NCBI GenBank assembly: GCA_023432465.1
Contig: JAEYUO010000135.1
Coordinates: 1-12,658 of the forward strand
DNA length: 12,658 nt
Reading direction: 5' to 3'
Source of the DNA: Planctomycetota bacterium
GTDB lineage: Bacteria > Planctomycetota > Phycisphaerae > Phycisphaerales > UBA1924
The notes under the pieces were generated by a model. The model worked only from the letters and a program-made list of their open reading frames with translations, had not been told where the DNA came from and ran no database searches. This document shows, piece after piece, positions 1 to 7,189 of this stretch. Positions within the stretch are counted from its first letter, which is position 1; the number at the start of each line of letters is the position of its first letter. The position numbers and the translations under genes were made by a program.

Positions 1-47
1 GGGGGGTGGGGGGGGGCGGGGCCCGGGGGGGTGGGCGGGGGGCGGCC
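1..47. other. G-homopolymer-rich window edge, possibly an assembly artefact
   Basis: The first 47 bases are nearly all G, with a few C and T. They translate as an almost pure Gly/Arg/Ala run that does not resemble the Asp/Ile/Val-rich protein that follows. From about base 48 the composition becomes normal coding sequence. This looks like a poorly sequenced contig end, so the residues encoded here should not be trusted. A real Gly-rich linker cannot be excluded. Confidence 0.6.
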
Positions 48-3000
48 CTCGACGGCATCGCGAGCGAGGGCGCGGACTGGGACGGCTCGATCTTCGTCGA
101 TATCACGGCTCCTGACTACATGCCGGCCTCTCCGCTTGAAGATGTTGGCTCACCGATTGACGGCTACCTCGACGGCGTGGTGGTCCGTGGCGGCGACTTG
201 CAGAACGTCGATATCGGCGGCGCGGTTGGCGATGTGATCGTCGAAGGCGGCCATCTGATCCGGCTGGTTGCGAATGCCGACGGGGTTGCGCCGACAAACG
301 TTTTCCAGGGCATCTTCGGGAACGTCTATGCGGTCGCGATCAACGTCGTGGATGTTGGCCAGGGCCTGCTGGGCACCGGGCCTTCGCCGTTTGCCGCGGC
401 GGGCATCTTCGCGGATGACGACATCATCCTGGTGACGGGGACAAACGCGACAATCTCGGGCGTGATCATTGCGGCGAACATCGACACGACGGCGCGCACG
501 ACGATCGGCACGGAGAACCCGACGGGGTTGCAGAACCCGGTCTTCGGGTTGAACAACGTGACGCTGACAGACGGCCGGTTTGATGAGGCGTATATGGCCT
601 CGGTGCCGCTGGATGACTTCTGGCAGTCGGGGCGCGTGCGCGATGTGAACTACTGGTCCGGGCAGGTTCGCCTGATCCGCGGCGTGAACTCGGACCTGTT
701 CGGCTCGTTCATCCGCGGCATCGCGGTGGTCGAGGTGAACATCACCGGCGGCGCGTACGACGGGACGTTCGTGGCGGCGAGCGCGAACATCGGCACCGTG
801 AACGCGGATCAGTTCCGCAACTCCACGCGGCTGGGCCGGCCGGAAGAGATTCGGCCGTCGCGCATCGAGGCATCTCTGAACATCCAGAACGTGCTCTCCA
901 ACGGCCTGGCGGGCGATGTCGCAGACCTCGAGGTCATCGCGGGCGGCACGCTGTTCGGTTCGGTCAGCGGGCGGAACCTGGCGCGCGTGTCGATCCTCGT
1001 GAACAACGAGATCTTCAACGTCATCGCGGCGAACGACGTCCGCTCGACGACGATCACGGCGGGTAGCGTCCGCAATCTCAGCGCGGGCGGGGACATCCGC
1101 TCGAGTTCGATCAATGTCGCGGGCCCGATCCTTCAGATGATCGCCGCGGGCGAGATCACGCTCACCGAGATCCTCTCCAACGGCCCTGACGGCCGGATCG
1201 ATCTGGTGCGTTCGACGGGCCGCATGCAGGGCGTGCTGAGCTCATCGGGTCCGATCGGGACGATCGAGTCGCTGACCAACGACGTCGAGATGACGATCTC
1301 CTCGACGGACGCATCGGACGGACGGCTGACTCGGCTCGCCGCGGGGCGCGATCTGCTGATTGATCTTCAGATCCTGGGCAACGCGGACACGATCATCGCG
1401 GGCCGGAACATCGGGCGTCCGACCGATGGGCAGGACCGGGCGCTGGACATCCGTGGCGACCTCGGGTCGATCACGGCGACCAATGGACAGATCTACAACG
1501 ACATCCTGGTCGGTCAGGCGATCACCGGGACGGTTCGCGCGTCGATTGTCTCGGCGGTGCCGATCAACGACCAGGTCTCCAAGGGCCGGATCATCGCGTT
1601 CGGCCGGATCAATGCGATCCAGATCGACGGCGATGTGGCCGGCGACATCATCTCGTACTCGGGCGGGATCGGATCGATCCTCATCACCAATGGCTCGTTC
1701 CGCAAGGGCTACCGGATCTTCGCGGGCGATGGCGACATCGGCTCGATCACGATCCAGGGCGGCCACCTGCTGGGGAACGTCGAGGCGGACGGTGCGATCG
1801 GTTCGATCTCGCTCATCGTGGGCGCCGACGGGTTCGTCGGGCACATCGGCGTCGCGTCGGCCTATCGCGCCAACCGCGCGTTCGGCCCATCGGGCGGGCA
1901 GCGGAACCAGTTGCCCCCGGGCACGGTCAAGACGGCCCTGTTCGACGGCCCCACTATTCAGGCGCGCACAACGATCGGCTCGATCACGGTCGCGGGTACC
2001 GGCAAGATTTGGGAGACGGGCATCTTCGCCGGCGAGTCCATCGGTCTCGTCTCGGCGATGCGTATCGGCAACGACAACGTGACCCGAGGTCTGGGCAGCT
2101 TTATCGCCGCGGGAGATCAGATCTCGCGGCTCGAGTTCGGCATGGCGAAGGCCGTGAACGTGATCTCGGGCGTCGTGAGCCTGGGTGTGGATGGCCGCGC
2201 GGGCGGCGCCGGCGGCGACTACGACACGATCCGATCCGGCACCATCGGCGATGTGATCGTGACGGGCAAGGCCGTGAATCTGCGGATCGCGGCGGGCATC
2301 TCGGCGGCGAACGGCGGCCTGTACGGCAACGCGAACAACAAGACGGGCCCGGGCACATCGAGCATCGGTTCGGTGACGGTGGGCGCAGGCTCTCGGAATG
2401 TGAAAGCGTTTGCGGACGGCTCGGTCGGACCGACGTTCGGCGCCGTGCAGCGGAACCAAGGCACGAACCTGGCGGCGATCAACCCGTCGCTGGTCTCGAA
2501 CCCGAGCGTCGGGGCGGTGGCGATTCCCAACGGCGCGGCGTTCAACATCAACCTGCTCAGCGGCGAGCGGGCGACGGTGCTCTTCACCGGCGCGGGCGAG
2601 GCATTCTGGGACCGGCCAAACGGGCTCATCACGCTTCGCGGCACGAATGCCTCCAGCAGCCTGCGCATCACCGCGATGGATGTGACGCTCACCAACCTGC
2701 GTGTGCTCGGCGGGAACAACGATTCCCTGGGCACGGCGGTGGTCGAGGGCACGCTGCAGGGCGGCTCGGCGTTCTATCTGGATGGCGCGCTCAACACCGC
2801 GACGTTCGGCACGATCAACGCGACGGGCGCGTTCGGATCGGGCGGCGATATCCAATCGTTCCAGGCCTCGACGTTCTCCGCGGGCCGGCTGCTGGCCCGG
2901 GATCTGCGCTCGCTGACGGTGACGGGCAACTTCGGCACCACATCCTCGGACGCCGAGCTGACCATCGAGGCTCTGGATGTGGGTTCGGTGACGATCGGCG

Positions 3001-6000
3001 GGACGTTTGCGGGCAACTTCAGCTCCGACCGGGAGATCGACTCGTTCACCGCCGGAGCGCTGAGCCGCGCCGGGGTGCGTGCGGGCAAGATCATCCGGAC
3101 GCTCAACGCCGGATCGGCCAGCGAGTCGCGGGTTTCCGCGCGTGACACGATCAACTCGATCAGCATCGCGGGCAACGTGGATAGCACGGCGTTCCTGGCG
3201 GGAGCCGATCTGGGCACGGATGCATCGTTCGGCGGCGTGGGCCGCGCGGCGGATGTGGTCACCGACGGCACCATCGGCCAGGTGGTGATCGGCGGGAACT
3301 TCACCCGATCGGACGTCGCCGCGGGCATCGTCCGCGGGCCGGACGGGTTCCTGGGAACGGACGATGACCGGGCGGATGACGGCCGGTCGGCGATCGGCAG
3401 CGTGACGATCGGCGGGACGCTGGTGGGTTCGCAGTTCAACTCGCAACAGTACCGCGTGTCCTCGACGGGCTCGGTCGGCACCGTGCGCGTCGGCGGAGCG
3501 AACTTCACGGGCACGGGCAACTTCTTTGTGAACCGTCTCACGGCCAACCCGGTGCCGGTGCAGATCGACGATCTGCAGGTCATCGAGGACGGGCGTGTGT
3601 ATGTCGCGCAGATTCGCTTCAATCAGTCGATCGATGCGAGCACTCTGGGCGATGCCTTGAGCATCTTCGAGGTCCGCTCCGGCGGGCTGACGATCGGTTT
3701 GGCGGAGGGCGTCGACTACACGGTCGGGTACAACGCCTCGACGCTGACCGCGGAGATCACGTTCTCGACGACGATCACCAATCGCAATCTGCCGCTGCTG
3801 CAGGGCGTTCCCGGGCCGGGGGTCTACCGGTTTGTCCTGAACGCGGCGATCCTGCGCGGGGCATCGCAGTCCTCGCGGCTTGACGGCAACGGCGACGGCC
3901 AGGTCGGCGACAACTTCTCGCGAGATGACATCGTCGGTGATGCGGGCGACAAGATCAACGCGGGCAACCCGGCCGGGGACCCGTCCATTGACTTCTACGG
4001 AGCGATCAACCTCAACGTTGTGTTCGACGATAACGCGGATTCGGACGGTTTGGCGGATATCAACCGCGTGTTCACGCTGCGGGGCACCATCGGCGACCAC
4101 CCGGATTCCAACGCGACGACGTTCCGTGCGGGCGGCGATACGGATGTGTACGCTATCTCCCTCCGCGCGGGCCAGATCCTGCGGCTGGGCGGGATGCAGG
4201 GCGTTGCCCAGCGTGCCGGCCGCGGCATCTACGACGCGAGCGGCACGCTGCTCGCGGCGAACACCGGTCTGGGCGCGTTCGATCCGAACGATCCCTTCGG
4301 CGGGCTCTTTGGCAATCAGACGGGCGGCCTGACCGGGCCGATCCTGCGTCTGCCCAACGCGCCGCTCGATGAGGGCGAGCTTTCCAACGAGGATCAGTAC
4401 CTGGTGACGGTGACCGGCACGTACTACATCGTGATCGCCGGAAACCTGACCGGGGCGAACATCGCGAACGTGAACGCGATCAACAACGCCGAGCCCATCC
4501 CGGGCGCGGTGGGGTCGTACCGCTTCACGATGGAGATCTTCGACGACGGCGATACGGGCTTCGGCGGCGACACCGACTCGGGCGACGGCACACCGCTGGT
4601 GAATGCCCCGCTTCCGATCGTGTTTGCCGGTACGGATGGAACGTTCGGCACGGCGGACGATCTGGTGTCGATCACGACGGGACGGTACACGTTCACGCTG
4701 AATCGCGGCCAGGACGGGCTGCCCAACACACGGGACGACATCGTCACGGGCACGAGCTCGGACGGCGTGGTCTCGACGCGGCGCTCGGGCAAGGACAACC
4801 AGTGGGGCACGCGAGATGATGTCGTCACGCAGGTTGTGAACTCGGCGATCGGCACGCCGGGCGCTTCGGGCAACCCGACGACGATCAGCCCGGACATCGA
4901 TGTGTATCACCTCAACGACGGGCAGCCCATCGCCCCGGGCACGCGGATCCGCGTGACGTTCCAGCTTACGGAGACGGGTTCGAACATCGGTCTCTCGCCG
5001 ATCATCCAGGGTCGCGAGCGCACGGGCCTGACGTTTGCCAGCCTGGACCTGCTGGGCGACACGATCTTCGGGATCTTCGAGGTTCCGGCCGGAACGGGCC
5101 TGAGCGACGCACGGCTGGTCGCGGCTCCGTCGGAGTTCCTGCCGATCGGCGGCCAGGACAAGAACATCAGCTCGACCCCGCGGAACAAGTACGGCTACAA
5201 CAACAACGGCGACTTCTTCATCGAGTTCATCACGCCCGGCGCGCAGGGCATCCCCAACCCGGTGCCGGCTCCGTACGCGATCTATCTGCAGGGCGCCATC
5301 CGTTCGGATTACACCCTGGAGGTCATCACACGCGGCGGCGGAAACGTCATCAAGACCGGGCAGAACATCCTGCTCGAAACGATGGGCGGCGTGATCGAAT
5401 GGCTCGAGGCGGGCAGCGGGCAGTCGACAAGGATCGACCCGTTCTCCACCTCGGTGCTGGGCTTCTCCGGGCAGATCGACGGTCTGGCTGTCGATAGCTA
5501 TGTCCTCAACAACCTTGTCGCCAATCTGAACGCGATGATGGTCGCGGCGAACCTGAACATCACGATCTCCACGACGCCCGCGGCGTTTGAGGGTCAGCCG
5601 TTCTCGACAGTCTTCCTCGCGGGGAACGCCGAGCCCAGCCAGTTCTTCAATGACGGCACGTTCGGGGCATCCCAGCGGGTGGACTCGTTCAACGTCAACC
5701 TCGAGGACCAGTCGGTGGTGTTCCTGCCCTCGTTCGGCGTGCTGGGGAACGACCCGAGCCAGTTCGGCGTCGATAACCTGATCGCCCAGTTGACGGCCGC
5801 GGTGGGTCGACGCATCGGCGAGATGGTCGGCCTGAGGATGGAATCGAACGTGGGCAGCTCGATCGTCCCCACGCCGGTCATGGCGGCGGATTCGGTCGTG
5901 AACGCCTCGACGGTTCGGTTTGTCAATGCGTTGCGTCCGCTCTCATCCGCTTCGGATGGGATCACGGATACCAACTTCTACATGGGTTCGCAGAACAGCC

Positions 6001-6038
6001 TGGCCCTGGCGCAGGCGTACATCGCGCCGCGATTCTGA
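3..6038 (+). CDS. Giant beta-repeat surface protein with Ig-like, PPC-like and degenerate matrixin-like C-terminal domains (5' partial)
   Basis: One frame stays open from the window edge to the TGA at 6036-6038 (about 2010 codons). The first in-frame GTG (6-8) lies in G-rich junk and no signal peptide is visible, so the true N-terminus lies upstream. Numbering from that GTG, residues about 50-1170 are Gly/Ile/Val/Ser-rich strands with recurring IG-[SDT]-[IV]-x-[IV] units, suggesting a beta-helix or stacked beta fold. Then come an Ig-like segment ending in DGNGDG (about 1186-1308), a PPC-like domain (about 1340-1515), three GxDGxxGTxDD-type repeats (1542-1606), a second PPC-like domain (about 1629-1780) and a matrixin-like C-terminus (about 1810-2010). 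Such architectures are typical of secreted or cell-surface planctomycete proteins. Role: probably an extracellular or envelope structural protein (inference). A terminator follows directly, so it ends its own transcription unit. No enzyme activity is supported. Confidence 0.93.
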   Translation, partial: GVGGGGARGGGRGAALDGIASEGADWDGSIFVDITAPDYMPASPLEDVGSPIDGYLDGVVVRGGDLQNVDIGGAVGDVIVEGGHLIRLVANADGVAPTNVFQGIFGNVYAVAINVVDVGQGLLGTGPSPFAAAGIFADDDIILVTGTNATISGVIIAANIDTTARTTIGTENPTGLQNPVFGLNNVTLTDGRFDEAYMASVPLDDFWQSGRVRDVNYWSGQVRLIRGVNSDLFGSFIRGIAVVEVNITGGAYDGTFVAASANIGTVNADQFRNSTRLGRPEEIRPSRIEASLNIQNVLSNGLAGDVADLEVIAGGTLFGSVSGRNLARVSILVNNEIFNVIAANDVRSTTITAGSVRNLSAGGDIRSSSINVAGPILQMIAAGEITLTEILSNGPDGRIDLVRSTGRMQGVLSSSGPIGTIESLTNDVEMTISSTDASDGRLTRLAAGRDLLIDLQILGNADTIIAGRNIGRPTDGQDRALDIRGDLGSITATNGQIYNDILVGQAITGTVRASIVSAVPINDQVSKGRIIAFGRINAIQIDGDVAGDIISYSGGIGSILITNGSFRKGYRIFAGDGDIGSITIQGGHLLGNVEADGAIGSISLIVGADGFVGHIGVASAYRANRAFGPSGGQRNQLPPGTVKTALFDGPTIQARTTIGSITVAGTGKIWETGIFAGESIGLVSAMRIGNDNVTRGLGSFIAAGDQISRLEFGMAKAVNVISGVVSLGVDGRAGGAGGDYDTIRSGTIGDVIVTGKAVNLRIAAGISAANGGLYGNANNKTGPGTSSIGSVTVGAGSRNVKAFADGSVGPTFGAVQRNQGTNLAAINPSLVSNPSVGAVAIPNGAAFNINLLSGERATVLFTGAGEAFWDRPNGLITLRGTNASSSLRITAMDVTLTNLRVLGGNNDSLGTAVVEGTLQGGSAFYLDGALNTATFGTINATGAFGSGGDIQSFQASTFSAGRLLARDLRSLTVTGNFGTTSSDAELTIEALDVGSVTIGGTFAGNFSSDREIDSFTAGALSRAGVRAGKIIRTLNAGSASESRVSARDTINSISIAGNVDSTAFLAGADLGTDASFGGVGRAADVVTDGTIGQVVIGGNFTRSDVAAGIVRGPDGFLGTDDDRADDGRSAIGSVTIGGTLVGSQFNSQQYRVSSTGSVGTVRVGGANFTGTGNFFVNRLTANPVPVQIDDLQVIEDGRVYVAQIRFNQSIDASTLGDALSIFEVRSGGLTIGLAEGVDYTVGYNASTLTAEITFSTTITNRNLPLLQGVPGPGVYRFVLNAAILRGASQSSRLDGNGDGQVGDNFSRDDIVGDAGDKINAGNPAGDPSIDFYGAINLNVVFDDNADSDGLADINRVFTLRGTIGDHPDSNATTFRAGGDTDVYAISLRAGQILRLGGMQGVAQRAGRGIYDASGTLLAANTGLGAFDPNDPFGGLFGNQTGGLTGPILRLPNAPLDEGELSNEDQYLVTVTGTYYIVIAGNLTGANIANVNAINNAEPIPGAVGSYRFTMEIFDDGDTGFGGDTDSGDGTPLVNAPLPIVFAGTDGTFGTADDLVSITTGRYTFTLNRGQDGLPNTRDDIVTGTSSDGVVSTRRSGKDNQWGTRDDVVTQVVNSAIGTPGASGNPTTISPDIDVYHLNDGQPIAPGTRIRVTFQLTETGSNIGLSPIIQGRERTGLTFASLDLLGDTIFGIFEVPAGTGLSDARLVAAPSEFLPIGGQDKNISSTPRNKYGYNNNGDFFIEFITPGAQGIPNPVPAPYAIYLQGAIRSDYTLEVITRGGGNVIKTGQNILLETMGGVIEWLEAGSGQSTRIDPFSTSVLGFSGQIDGLAVDSYVLNNLVANLNAMMVAANLNITISTTPAAFEGQPFSTVFLAGNAEPSQFFNDGTFGASQRVDSFNVNLEDQSVVFLPSFGVLGNDPSQFGVDNLIAQLTAAVGRRIGEMVGLRMESNVGSSIVPTPVMAADSVVNASTVRFVNALRPLSSASDGITDTNFYMGSQNSLALAQAYIAPRF
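1737..3500 (+). repeat. Degenerate beta-strand repeats (IG-[SDT]-[IV]-x-[IV]-x-G) inside the giant protein
   Basis: The same short strand motif recurs in frame with variable spacing. Examples are IGSITIQGG near 1737, IGSISL near 1797, IGSITVAG near 1974, IGDVIVTG near 2244, IGSVTVG near 2364, VGSVTIGG near 2979, INSISIAG near 3150, IGQVVIGG near 3270, IGSVTIGG near 3393 and VGTVRVGG near 3474. At DNA level the units share atcgg[ct]tcg-like words but are well diverged, so this is old protein-level repetition and not a recent tandem array. The pattern fits coils of a parallel beta-helix or a stacked beta solenoid. More diverged copies probably extend upstream toward 200. Confidence 0.75.
3561..3929 (+). 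other. Ig-like (Big_5/SwmB-type) domain with DGNGDG loop in the giant protein
   Basis: Residues about 1186-1308 read as an Ig-like sandwich. A strand VAQIRFNQSID (the 'FSEPVD' position of such domains) is followed by ASTL, then a YRFVLNAAI strand, and finally LDGNGDGQVGDNF. The Asp/Asn loop (D1293, N1295, D1297) resembles a calcium-binding EF-hand or dockerin loop, but position 12 is Phe and not Glu or Asp. In planctomycete surface proteins this loop commonly ends Ig-like units of the 'GN-LDG' type. Assignment is by motif only. Confidence 0.55.
4023..4550 (+). other. PPC-like (pre-peptidase C-terminal) domain 1 in the giant protein
   Basis: Residues about 1340-1515 contain the hallmarks of a PPC-type beta-sandwich: a GTIGD entry strand, GDTDVYAISLRAGQ at about 1376, an IYDASGTLLA strand, the TGTYYIVIAG strand near 1471 and a final SYRFTMEI strand. 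PPC domains sit beside secreted proteases and in surface proteins. An unusually long loop between the YDASG and TYYIV strands carries Gly/Pro/Asn-rich sequence. Confidence 0.6.
4629..4826 (+). repeat. Three tandem GxDGxxGTxDD-type repeats, 26-27 residue period
   Basis: Three acidic loops start at residues 1542 (GTDGTFGTADDL), 1568 (GQDGLPNTRDDI) and 1595 (GKDNQWGTRDDV), each followed by a short beta stretch. The spacing of 26 then 27 residues marks a tandem unit. A single earlier relative, GPDGFLGTDDD, lies at 3336-3368. The clustered Asp residues suggest calcium binding (inference). The third copy has Asn where the others have Gly, and the second has Asn in place of the Gly before Thr. Confidence 0.75.
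4890..5345 (+). other. PPC-like domain 2 in the giant protein
   Basis: Residues about 1629-1780 begin with SPDIDVYHLND, matching the 'DxDxY' entry of PPC-type domains, and end with the YTLEVITRGG strand. Between them is an inserted stretch with a GYNNNGDFFIEF segment. The match is weaker than for the first PPC-like domain because the central YDxxG strand is not clear. Confidence 0.45.
5433..6035 (+). other. C-terminal matrixin-like domain with substituted metal site
   Basis: Residues about 1810-2010 follow the layout of the C-terminal metalloprotease-like module of planctomycete surface proteins. There is a strand VVFLPSFG, a helix VDNLIAQLTAAV, then RRIGEMVGLR, and a terminal FYMGSQNSLALAQAYI helix of the 'iGsQ-s--LL' type. 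In active members the helix continues into HExGHxxGLxH. Here the three metal or catalytic positions read Arg1935, Arg1936 and Glu1939, while the flanking G1938 and MVGLR are retained. If the alignment is right, it is a pseudo-protease. Confidence 0.45.
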
Positions 6039-6087
6039 TCGCGTATCGAGAACGCTGTTCGCAGGCAGTCTGTCCAAAACCTCCCAC

Positions 6088-6112
6088 ACCCCCGCACGTG
6101 CGGGGGTTTTTT
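6088..6112 (+). terminator. Intrinsic (rho-independent) terminator of the giant surface-protein gene
   Basis: A perfect inverted repeat CCCCCGCACGTGCGGGGG (6089-6106), extended by an A-T pair, is followed at once by six T residues (6107-6112). It can fold as a 7-8 bp G/C stem with an ACGT loop. It sits 50 nt after the TGA of the upstream gene and separates it from the pseudouridine synthase-like gene. The 5' side has no matching A tract, so it works in the + direction only. Confidence 0.92.
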
Positions 6113-6163
6113 CTGCGCGGCCTGGTGCTCCGCGTTGCCGCGAGCCGGAGCGTACGATTGCCC

Positions 6164-7189
6164 GTGAAGACCCCGCGAAACCCACTTGGTGTGCGACTGC
6201 AGCGAGCGATGGCCGACGCGGGCGTGGCCTCTCGGCGCGACTGCGAGGCGATGATCTCGCGCGGCGAGGTCAAGGTGAACGGCAAGGTCGTGACGGACCT
6301 GCCGGTGTTCATCAATCCGCGGACCGACTCGGTCGCTGTCAACGGCAAGAAGATCGAGATCGACGGCGGTGGCGGAAGCTCTCGCGGGCGGGGGCGGTCG
6401 GAGGTCCGGCGGGTGTACATCGCCGTGAACAAGCCGGACCGCACATTGGCGACGACGAAGGATGATCCGTATGGCACGGGCGAGCCGGATGCTGTTCGCG
6501 GGTCGCGCCGGACGGTGCTCGATCTGGTCGCCGGCAGCAATCTGGGCAGGCTGTTCCCGGTGGGGCGTTTGGGCTTTCACGACACCGGCCTTGTGATCCT
6601 GACCAACGACGGGGAACTGGCGAACCGATTGACGCACGCGCGGTATGGGGTGCCGCGGACGTACGTGGTCTTTGTCCGAGGCAGGGTGTCGGACGATGTG
6701 CTCGCACGCATGCGGGTGCGGCTGGCGGCATCGCTCGGGCCGGATCACCCAAACGCGGCGGAACCGCTGAACGTGCTGTCGGTGCAGGGGAACGAGACCG
6801 AGCTGGAGGTGACACTGCGCGAGTCGCCGAAGCTGCGGATCGATGCCCTGATCTTCGACGCAGGGCTGAAGGTCAAGCGGCTGGTCCGGACGGCGATCGG
6901 CCCCGTTTCGATTCGGGGGATCGCGAGCGGCAACTGGCGGTTCCTGAATCGGAATGATTTGGAGGCGTTGATGGCCGCGGCGGGCCTTGGCGGGGAGCCG
7001 GGCTCGGGGCGTGCCGCAACGCCGCCTCGGGCTGGGACGGGCGCACGGCCGACGGCGGCGCGTGCCTCGGTGGGGAGCAGGCCGGAACCGCGCCCAAAGA
7101 CGGGCGATAACACGGCCGGGATGGCGAAAGGGCCGCGACGGATTCTTCCGGCCCGGTCGGCCGATCAAGGTGGGAGGGTGAAACGATGA
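6164..7189 (+). CDS. RsuA/RluB-family pseudouridine synthase homologue, probably catalytically inactive
   Basis: This encodes about 341 residues. The frame is open from a GTG at 6098, but that codon lies inside the terminator, so I chose GTG 6164. TTG 6158 is an alternative, 7 nt after a GGAG at 6147-6150. An S4 RNA-binding domain (about 10-60, VRLQRAMADAGVASRR) is followed by the RsuA-like fold: IAVNKPD, TVLDLV, LFPVGRL, LTNDGELANRLTHARYGV. In the family the next residue of GRLD is the catalytic Asp; here the motif is GRLGFHDTGL, with Gly encoded at 6572-6574. The usual C-terminal E-G-x-N-R-Q-V-R-R-M motif reads ESPKLRIDAL (6821-6850). The frame is intact, so this is substitution and not decay by frameshift. 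A disordered Gly/Arg/Pro tail of about 65 residues ends the protein. Likely an RNA-binding protein derived from a 16S/23S rRNA modification enzyme (inference). It overlaps the next gene by ATGA. Confidence 0.88.
   Translation: MKTPRNPLGVRLQRAMADAGVASRRDCEAMISRGEVKVNGKVVTDLPVFINPRTDSVAVNGKKIEIDGGGGSSRGRGRSEVRRVYIAVNKPDRTLATTKDDPYGTGEPDAVRGSRRTVLDLVAGSNLGRLFPVGRLGFHDTGLVILTNDGELANRLTHARYGVPRTYVVFVRGRVSDDVLARMRVRLAASLGPDHPNAAEPLNVLSVQGNETELEVTLRESPKLRIDALIFDAGLKVKRLVRTAIGPVSIRGIASGNWRFLNRNDLEALMAAAGLGGEPGSGRAATPPRAGTGARPTAARASVGSRPEPRPKTGDNTAGMAKGPRRILPARSADQGGRVKR
7172..7177 (+). promoter_or_regulatory. Ribosome binding site for the YihY-family gene, inside the upstream gene
   Basis: GGGAGG lies 8 nt before the ATG at 7186, within the last codons of the pseudouridine synthase homologue. 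With the 4-nt ATGA stop/start overlap (7186-7189) it supports both the start chosen for the membrane protein and translational coupling of the pair. Confidence 0.75.

Noticed and set aside
3882..3929. DGNGDG motif as a dockerin (cellulosome) domain
   Set aside because: Only one loop is present, position 12 is not acidic, and the preceding sequence fits an Ig-like domain that normally ends in this loop. No cohesin or cellulase context is present.
1242..4910. A 1222-codon open frame on the minus strand, antisense to the giant surface-protein gene
   Set aside because: The predicted product is a monotonous Arg/Asp/Ala/His/Val mixture with no recognisable domain. It lies fully opposite a gene with clear domain structure. 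High GC and GATC/CGG-rich repeats in the sense strand remove stop codons from the opposite frame.
6135..6158. TTGCCG and TACGAT as a promoter for the pseudouridine synthase homologue
   Set aside because: The spacing is only 12 nt, too short for a normal sigma-70 promoter. A promoter must lie near here because of the terminator upstream, but I cannot place it.
6098..6163. Upstream GTG start at 6098 for the pseudouridine synthase homologue
   Set aside because: It lies inside the terminator stem and would add 22 residues not expected before an S4 domain. The GTG at 6164 or TTG at 6158 fits better.
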